From contig NC_019936.1 of assembly GCF_000327065.1 (NCBI RefSeq), forward strand, positions 1,364,001 through 1,428,000: a stretch of 64,000 nt of DNA. The letters run 5' to 3'. Positions 58,976-64,000 of this stretch are shown in pieces. The stretch comes from Stutzerimonas stutzeri RCH2 (lineage in GTDB: Bacteria > Pseudomonadota > Gammaproteobacteria > Pseudomonadales > Pseudomonadaceae). Position 1 is the first letter of the stretch; every line of letters starts with the position of its first letter. A program made the translations under genes and the position numbers. The notes beneath the pieces were generated by a model. It saw only the letters and a list, made by a program, of their open reading frames with translations, searched no databases and had not been told where the DNA came from.

Positions 58976-59863
58976 ATGTCCGACCTGCCAACTCTCGCCT
59001 TTGCCGGTATCGGCCTGATGGGCCTGCCAATGTGCCGGCGCCTGCTCGCCGCGGGGTATCGTCTGGTCGTGTGGAATCGATCGCCCGAGAAGTGCGAGCC
59101 GCTGGTCGCGCTGGGCGCTAGGGCAGTAGCCACGCCTGCCGAACTCTGCGCGGAGGCGGACATCGTCCTGCTTTGCCTGGCTGACACCGCGGCTGTGCGC
59201 GAGGTGCTGTTCGGCAAGGGCGGCATTGCCGAAGGTGGCAAGGCCGGCAAGCTGCTGGTCGATCACTCCAGTCTCGAACCGGCCGCTACCCGTGACATGG
59301 CCGCTGAGCTGGAGTTTCGCAGTGGCATGCGCTGGGTGGACGCGCCGGTGTCCGGTGGTACTCCGGGGGCGGAAGCCGGCAGCCTGGTGATCATGGCGGG
59401 CGGGCGCGTCGAGGATGTCGAGCGGGTGCGGCCGGTGCTGATGAATCTCGGTCAGCGCCTGACCCATATGGGCGAGGTCGGGGCCGGCCAGGTGACGAAA
59501 GTCTGCAATCAGATGATTGTCGCCTGCAATGCGCTGGTGATCGCCGAGGTGGTGGCCTTGGCCGAACGAGCCGGGGTCGACGCCAGCCTGCTGGCACCGG
59601 CACTGGCTGGAGGCTTCGCCGATTCCAGGCCGCTGCAGATCCTCGCTCCACAGATGGCCGCGAGTGAATTCGAACCGGTGAAATGGCATGTGCGCACCTT
59701 GCTCAAGGACCTCGACACCGCAGTGAAACTGTCCCGCGAGCAGGGTTCGGCGACGCCATTGAGCGGACTGGCGGCACAGCTGATGCGTCTGCACGGCAGC
59801 CAGGGCAATCTGGAGCGCGATCCCGCCACGCTGGTGCAGATGTACTGGGAGGACGAGCAATGA
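58976..59863 (+). CDS. Tartronate semialdehyde reductase-like beta-hydroxyacid dehydrogenase (GarR/GlxR)
   Basis: 295 residues. Rossmann motif AGIGLMGLPM (10-19), substrate-binding VDAPVSGGTPGAEAG (121-135), catalytic Lys175 in GAGQVTKVCNQMIV. AAGGAG lies 8 bases before the ATG at 58976. The hydroxypyruvate isomerase gene downstream overlaps by ATGA, so the pair probably handles hydroxypyruvate/tartronate semialdehyde to D-glycerate. Confidence 0.9.
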   Translation: MSDLPTLAFAGIGLMGLPMCRRLLAAGYRLVVWNRSPEKCEPLVALGARAVATPAELCAEADIVLLCLADTAAVREVLFGKGGIAEGGKAGKLLVDHSSLEPAATRDMAAELEFRSGMRWVDAPVSGGTPGAEAGSLVIMAGGRVEDVERVRPVLMNLGQRLTHMGEVGAGQVTKVCNQMIVACNALVIAEVVALAERAGVDASLLAPALAGGFADSRPLQILAPQMAASEFEPVKWHVRTLLKDLDTAVKLSREQGSATPLSGLAAQLMRLHGSQGNLERDPATLVQMYWEDEQ

Positions 59864-60642
59864 AGATCGCCGCCAATCTGTCGCTGCTGTTCACCGAACT
59901 GCCGCTAACCGAACGCATCCTGGCCGCCCGCGTCGCCGGTTTCGATGGGGTGGAGATCCAGTTTCCCTATGAAGTGCCGGCCATGCGCCTGAAAGAACAG
60001 CTCGAGCGCGCCGGCATGCCGCTGGTGCTGATCAATCTGCCCGCTGGCGATTTGCTGCAGGGCGGGCCAGGTCTGGCGGCGGTGCCGGATCGGCAGGAGG
60101 CCTTCGACGCGGCGCTACAGGAGGCACTGACCTATGCGTTGATGGTTCGCCCGGCCAGCGTCAACGTGCTGCCGGGTCGCCTCGCCGAGGGCGTCGACCG
60201 AGAGCTGGCGCTGGAGACCCTGGAGCACAATCTGTGGAAAACCGCCGACGCCTTCGACATGCTCGGCATCCGCGTGCTCTGCGAAGCGATCAATCCACTC
60301 GACATGCGGGGCTTTCTGATCAACAGCGCGGCGGATCTCGAGGCGCTGCTGGAGCGGGTCGATCACCCCAACTGCATGGCGCAGCTGGATTTCTACCATA
60401 TGGCCCGCCAACAGCTGGACCTGCCCAACTGCATCGCCCAGTTGGGTGAGCGCATCGGTCATGTGCAATTCGCCGATTGCCCGGGCCGCGGCGCGCCCGG
60501 TAGCGGTGAGCTGGACTTCAGCGCAGCGCTGCAAGCCTTGCAGGCCGCCGGCTACCAGGGCTGGCTGAGCGCCGAGTACAAACCGGGCGAGCAGGGCACC
60601 GATGCCAGCCTGGGCTGGCTGGCCGATTGGCGCGAGCGGTGA
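59860..60642 (+). CDS. hyi: Hydroxypyruvate isomerase
   Basis: 260 residues, xylose-isomerase-like TIM barrel. It interconverts hydroxypyruvate and tartronate semialdehyde. Metal-binding Glu142 (LCEAINPLDMRGF) and Glu239 (WLSAEYKP), His180 in LDFYHMARQ, and GHVQFAD are in place. The order reductase-isomerase is the reverse of the usual hyi-glxR order, and glyoxylate carboligase (gcl) is absent. Confidence 0.91.
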   Translation: MKIAANLSLLFTELPLTERILAARVAGFDGVEIQFPYEVPAMRLKEQLERAGMPLVLINLPAGDLLQGGPGLAAVPDRQEAFDAALQEALTYALMVRPASVNVLPGRLAEGVDRELALETLEHNLWKTADAFDMLGIRVLCEAINPLDMRGFLINSAADLEALLERVDHPNCMAQLDFYHMARQQLDLPNCIAQLGERIGHVQFADCPGRGAPGSGELDFSAALQALQAAGYQGWLSAEYKPGEQGTDASLGWLADWRER

Positions 60643-60763
60643 GCCATCGCGCGGCATAAGCGAAGGTGATGTTCGGAGACAGGAGCAGGCACAGACTCTA
60701 GAGTCATCGTCGAGTCCCGGCTGGTCTGCGGCCGGAAATATAAGAACAATCGAGACCGACGTC

Positions 60764-62110
60764 ATGCAGCCTTCCACCCAAGCATCCAACGCCTGGCGCG
60801 TGCTGTTTCTGCTGTTTCTGGCGAACCTGTTCAACTTCTTCGATCGCACCATTCCGGCGATCATCGCCGAGCCGATCCGCCTGGAGTGGAGCCTCAACGA
60901 CTTCCAGCTCGGCCTGATCGGCACCGCTTTCACCATCGTCTATGCCATTGCCGGTCTGCCCCTGGGGCGCATGGCCGATCTCGGTTCGCGGCGCAAGATC
61001 ATGGGCTGGGGGCTGACTGCCTGGAGCGGCCTGACGGCGGTCAACGGGCTGGCCTGGAACTTCTGGAGCTTCCTCCTGGTGCGCATGGGCATCGGCATCG
61101 GCGAAGCCAGTTACGCGCCGGCCGCCAACTCGCTGATCGGCGACCTGTTTCCGGCGCACAAACGCGCGCGGGCGATGGGCATCTTCATGCTCGGCCTGCC
61201 GCTGGGGCTGCTGCTGGCTTTTTTCACCATCGGCTCGATGGTCGAGGCGTTCGGCAGCTGGCGTGCGCCGTTCTTTATCGCTGCCGTGCCAGGCCTGGTG
61301 CTGGCGCTGTTCATCTTCTTCATCAAGGAGCCCAAGCGTGGCGCCGCCGAGACCGTCAAGGTATCCCAGGAACCGGTGAAGCAGCCGATGCGCAAGGTGC
61401 TGTCTATCCGCACTTTCTGGTGGCTGGTGCTGGCCGGGCTGGCGTTCAACTTCGCGACCTATGCCTGTAATGCCTTCATGGTGCCGCTGCTGATGCGCTA
61501 TCACGGGGTCTCGCTGGTCCAAGCCTCGGTGGCCACCGGCGTGATCGTCGGCTTGACCGGTCTGTTCGGGCTGACGCTGGGTGGCTGGGTTGCCGATCGC
61601 ATTCACCAGCGCTTCGCCCGCGGTCGCCTGATCTTCGCGGCGGTGAGCATGTTGATCGCGACCATCGCGACCGGCTATGCGCTGCTGGCCGGGCGTATCG
61701 AGGTCGGCATGTTCGTCGCGGTGTTCAGCATCGGCTGGCTGTTCTCCTACAACTTCTATACCTGCGTCTACACGGCAATTCAGGACGTGGTCGAGCCGCG
61801 TCTGCGGGCCACGGCCATGGCGCTGTTCTTCGCCGGGCTGTATCTGCTCGGTGGCGGTATGGGGACGGTAGTGGTCGGCCTGCTCTCGGACCATTTCGCC
61901 GAAGCAGCAATGCTGGCGGCGGGCGCCAGCGAGATGGCCGAGGCCTTCCGCGCCGAGGGGCTGCACGGGGCGATGTACCTGATACCCGCCTCGTTGCTGC
62001 TGACCATGGTGTTCCTCTTCCAGGCGTCGCGGACGTTCTGTGCCGATGCCAAGCGCATGACTGCCGGGATGACGGCGGATGCGCCTGGCGCGGAGGCAGT
62101 GCCTGCCTGA
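60764..62110 (+). CDS. MFS transporter, probable sugar-acid/organic anion carrier
   Basis: 448 residues, 12 helices. MFS motif A-like GRMADLGSRRKIMGWGLTAW between helices 2 and 3 and again GGWVADRIHQRFARGR in the second half. NFFDRTIPAIIAEPIRLEW is the spinster-like or ACS-like start. The position after hyi suggests uptake of hydroxypyruvate, glycerate or a sugar acid, but the substrate is inferred only. The start is chosen at MQPSTQASNAWRVLFLL; an upstream in-frame stretch is shadow. Confidence 0.9.
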   Translation: MQPSTQASNAWRVLFLLFLANLFNFFDRTIPAIIAEPIRLEWSLNDFQLGLIGTAFTIVYAIAGLPLGRMADLGSRRKIMGWGLTAWSGLTAVNGLAWNFWSFLLVRMGIGIGEASYAPAANSLIGDLFPAHKRARAMGIFMLGLPLGLLLAFFTIGSMVEAFGSWRAPFFIAAVPGLVLALFIFFIKEPKRGAAETVKVSQEPVKQPMRKVLSIRTFWWLVLAGLAFNFATYACNAFMVPLLMRYHGVSLVQASVATGVIVGLTGLFGLTLGGWVADRIHQRFARGRLIFAAVSMLIATIATGYALLAGRIEVGMFVAVFSIGWLFSYNFYTCVYTAIQDVVEPRLRATAMALFFAGLYLLGGGMGTVVVGLLSDHFAEAAMLAAGASEMAEAFRAEGLHGAMYLIPASLLLTMVFLFQASRTFCADAKRMTAGMTADAPGAEAVPA

Positions 62111-62135
62111 TACGGCGTAGCGTTATGGGGTTTGT

Positions 62136-62166
62136 GCCCGGACCAGCGATGGCCGGGCATTTTTTT
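62136..62166 (+). terminator. Rho-independent terminator after MFS gene
   Basis: Stem TGCCCGG-A-CCA / TGG-CCGGGCA with a GCGA loop and one bulged A, followed directly by TTTTTT. Confidence 0.9.
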
Positions 62167-62259
62167 GGCCTCAAGTAACGCGGCTGACGATAGGCCTGCA
62201 ACCGAGGGCGGCCTCCTTTACACTGCGCGGCCGTTTTTCAGTACCCGCGGAAAAAGACC

Positions 62260-63525
62260 ATGCCCAACGTCCTACCTGCCCGCGCCTGCGGCATCGACTT
62301 CGGTACTTCCAACTCCACGGTTGGTTGGTGGCGCCCGGACATGGACCCGCTGATCGTGCTCGAGGGCGAGCAGCCGACATTGCCATCGGTGGTGTTCTTC
62401 AACCTCGAGGAGCGCCGGCCGGTCTATGGTCGCCAGGCGTTGAGCGAATACCTCGAAGGCTACGAGGGACGCCTGATGCGCTCGCTCAAGAGCCTGCTCG
62501 GCTCCAAGTTGCTGAAAAGCGAAACCACGGTGCTGGGCAGCGCGATGCCGTTCAAGGAAATCCTCGGCCTGTTTCTCGGCACCCTCAAGCAGCGCGCCGA
62601 AACGGCTGCGGGTCGGCCATTCGAGCAGGTCGTGCTGGGGCGACCGGTGTTTTTCGTCGATGACGACCCGCAAGCCGACCGCGAGGCGGCGGACACCCTC
62701 GCCGCTGCCGCCCGCAAGATCGGCTTCAAGGACGTGTCCTTCCAGTACGAGCCGATCGCCGCGGCGTTCGACTACGAGTCGCGTATCGAACGCGAAGAGC
62801 GCGTGCTGATCGTCGATATCGGCGGTGGTACCTCCGACTTCTCGCTGGTGCGGCTATCGCCCGAGCGCCGGGCTGTCGATGATCGTCAGGCGGACATTCT
62901 CGCTACCGGCGGCGTGCATATCGGCGGTACCGACTTCGACAAGCAGCTCAGCCTGAGCGGGGTGATGCCGCTGTTCGGCTATGGCAGCCGGATGAAGAGC
63001 GATGCGCCGATGCCGACCAGTACGCACCTCAACCTGGCCACCTGGCACACCATCAACGCCGTTTACGCGCCGGCCTCGCTACGAGCGCTGCAGAGCATGC
63101 GCTACGACATCGTCGATCCTACCGGCATTGATCGGTTGTACCGCCTGATCGAACAGCGTGCCGGGCACTGGCTGGCCATGCAGGTGGAGCAGGGCAAGAT
63201 CGAGCTGACCGAGGCGGAGCGTTTCGCCATCGACTTCCAGCGCATTGAACCGCACTTGCAGGCCGAGTTGACGCGTCAGGGTTTCGAAAGCGCCATCGCC
63301 GCACTGCTTGACCGTATCGGTGGCAGCATCAATCAGCTGCTGGCGGATGCCGGCGTGCGCCATGATGAGGTCGATACGGTGTTCTTCACCGGTGGCTCGA
63401 GCGCTATTCCTGCACTGCGCGACAGCGTTGCCGGGCTGCTCCCCCGTGCACGGCATGTCGAAGGCAATCGCTTCGGCAGCATCGGCAGCGGATTGGCCAT
63501 CGAGGCGCGCAAGCGCTACGGTTGA
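62260..63525 (+). CDS. DnaK-like Hsp70-family protein (YegD type) without substrate-binding domain
   Basis: 421 residues: an actin-fold ATPase only, lacking the C-terminal substrate-binding domain and lid of DnaK (about 640 residues). Phosphate-1 CGIDFGTSNSTVGWW, phosphate-2 VLIVDIGGGTSDFSLVRL, adenosine motif TVFFTGGSSAIPALRD. YegD of E. coli is of the same kind and its function is unclear. It lies 149 bases after the MFS gene and 118 before the CHAD gene. Confidence 0.92.
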   Translation: MPNVLPARACGIDFGTSNSTVGWWRPDMDPLIVLEGEQPTLPSVVFFNLEERRPVYGRQALSEYLEGYEGRLMRSLKSLLGSKLLKSETTVLGSAMPFKEILGLFLGTLKQRAETAAGRPFEQVVLGRPVFFVDDDPQADREAADTLAAAARKIGFKDVSFQYEPIAAAFDYESRIEREERVLIVDIGGGTSDFSLVRLSPERRAVDDRQADILATGGVHIGGTDFDKQLSLSGVMPLFGYGSRMKSDAPMPTSTHLNLATWHTINAVYAPASLRALQSMRYDIVDPTGIDRLYRLIEQRAGHWLAMQVEQGKIELTEAERFAIDFQRIEPHLQAELTRQGFESAIAALLDRIGGSINQLLADAGVRHDEVDTVFFTGGSSAIPALRDSVAGLLPRARHVEGNRFGSIGSGLAIEARKRYG

Positions 63526-63643
63526 GTCGGGAACGACGTCACGCGCTGACACATAAACTTCACACTCGCGTGTCAACGCCGGGCTTGGCGTACGGGTCCC
63601 AGTACTGGTGCTCAAACGGAGCGTCCTTATCGAGGAGAACCTG

Positions 63644-64000
63644 ATGGCCTATCGCATACGCCCTGCACGCAACGCCGCCAAGGAGGTGCGCAAGGTCGCC
63701 CTGCAGCGCATCGAAAAGGCGATCCAGGCGCTTTGCGTCGAGCCGGCCGAGCGTGCGGAAGGGGTGCACCAGGCGCGCAAGCGCTTCAAGGAGCTGCGTG
63801 CGCTGTTGCGCTTGGTGCGCGAGCCTCTCGGTGCGCGATTCAAGCTCGACAATCGCCGGCTGCGCGACATGGGACGCTCCCTGGCGGAATCGCGTGATGC
63901 AGCGGCCATGCTGGAAAGCTGGGATGCCCTGGCGCGCACCGACCAGTCGCTGTTCGTTGGCGATGCGTTTCGGCAGATCCGCCTGCACTTGCAGCAGCGC
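63644..64000 (+). CDS. CHAD-domain protein (polyphosphate-associated), 3' truncated by window
   Basis: Open from the ATG to the window end (119 codons). GAGGAG lies 7 bases before the ATG. The start is MAYRIRPARNAAKEVRKVALQRIEKA, then the CHAD pattern GVHQARKRFKELRALLRLVREPLG and DMGRSLAESRDAAAMLE. CHAD is a helical, conserved-His/Arg/Lys domain that binds polyphosphate granules and is found beside polyphosphate genes. No stop codon is reached, so the full length is unknown. Confidence 0.88.
   Translation, partial: MAYRIRPARNAAKEVRKVALQRIEKAIQALCVEPAERAEGVHQARKRFKELRALLRLVREPLGARFKLDNRRLRDMGRSLAESRDAAAMLESWDALARTDQSLFVGDAFRQIRLHLQQR

Noticed and set aside
60704..61966. 420-codon minus-strand frame antisense to the MFS gene
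   Set aside because: The plus-strand product is an obvious 12-helix carrier; the antisense product is Gln/His/Arg-rich low-quality sequence.

Overview
The window is a 64 kb piece of a GC-rich gammaproteobacterial chromosome. Gene content and order point to the Pseudomonas family, most likely the P. stutzeri group (Stutzerimonas). The run rlmN-pilF-rodZ-ispG-hisS-yfgM-bamB-der, then leuA divergent from an OprC/NosA-type copper receptor, then xseA-guaB-guaA-multicopper oxidase-tadA, matches the arrangement I recall from P. aeruginosa. The genus call is inference from protein similarity and synteny; no search was run. Almost everything is core genome. I see no prophage, integrase, CRISPR array, transposase or rRNA.

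Layout. 1-8.7 kb: a tight forward housekeeping run covering translation (rlmN, hisS), the type IV pilus (pilF), cell shape (rodZ), isoprenoids (ispG), outer-membrane assembly (yfgM, bamB) and ribosome assembly (der). 8.7-16.2 kb: cysE, a methionine-salvage pair (aminotransferase plus omega-amidase), and small membrane, nuclease, exporter and dehydrogenase genes. 16.5-21.3 kb: leuA, divergent from a copper-uptake pair (His-rich DUF2946 protein plus a TonB receptor with the CxxxM/HxM copper ligands), followed by a 121-bp element with perfect 18-bp terminal inverted repeats. 21.3-26.3 kb: an MscS-family channel, an isochorismatase-type hydrolase, an M23 peptidase, xseA and an uncharacterised zinc-ribbon protein. 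26.3-34.8 kb: guaB/guaA, a Tat-exported multicopper oxidase, tadA, argF coupled to an orphan ABC ATPase, grxD and a VanZ-like protein. 34.9-42.9 kb: tRNA-Asn, an aromatic aminotransferase, uvrB, gltX, a duplicated tRNA-Ala(GGC)/tRNA-Glu(TTC) unit behind a strong promoter, a thioesterase and dinB. 43.2-45.0 kb: a META lipoprotein coupled to a zinc-ribbon protein, and a periplasmic dienelactone-hydrolase-like enzyme. 45.1-50.2 kb: the complete branched-chain amino-acid ABC importer braCDEFG.

50.3-57.4 kb is the least ordinary part. It holds a three-gene envelope cassette (a CHASE2 sensor without an output domain, an SH3-like periplasmic protein, and an M48 lipoprotein protease with a helical-repeat tail) behind a promoter with a palindrome in its spacer. 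Beside it is a four-gene PhnD/PhnC/PhnE/PhnE importer without catabolic genes. 57.6-64 kb: a doubtful small ORF, uppP, a tartronate-semialdehyde reductase/hydroxypyruvate isomerase/MFS cluster, a DnaK-like YegD-family protein and the start of a CHAD (polyphosphate-binding) protein that runs off the end.

The best candidate for an undescribed system is the CHASE2/SH3/M48 cassette. The terminal-inverted-repeat element, the PhnD-family importer of unknown substrate and the Leu-type laccase-like oxidase are next. Most very long antisense ORFs are GC-driven shadows of core genes and are listed as rejected.
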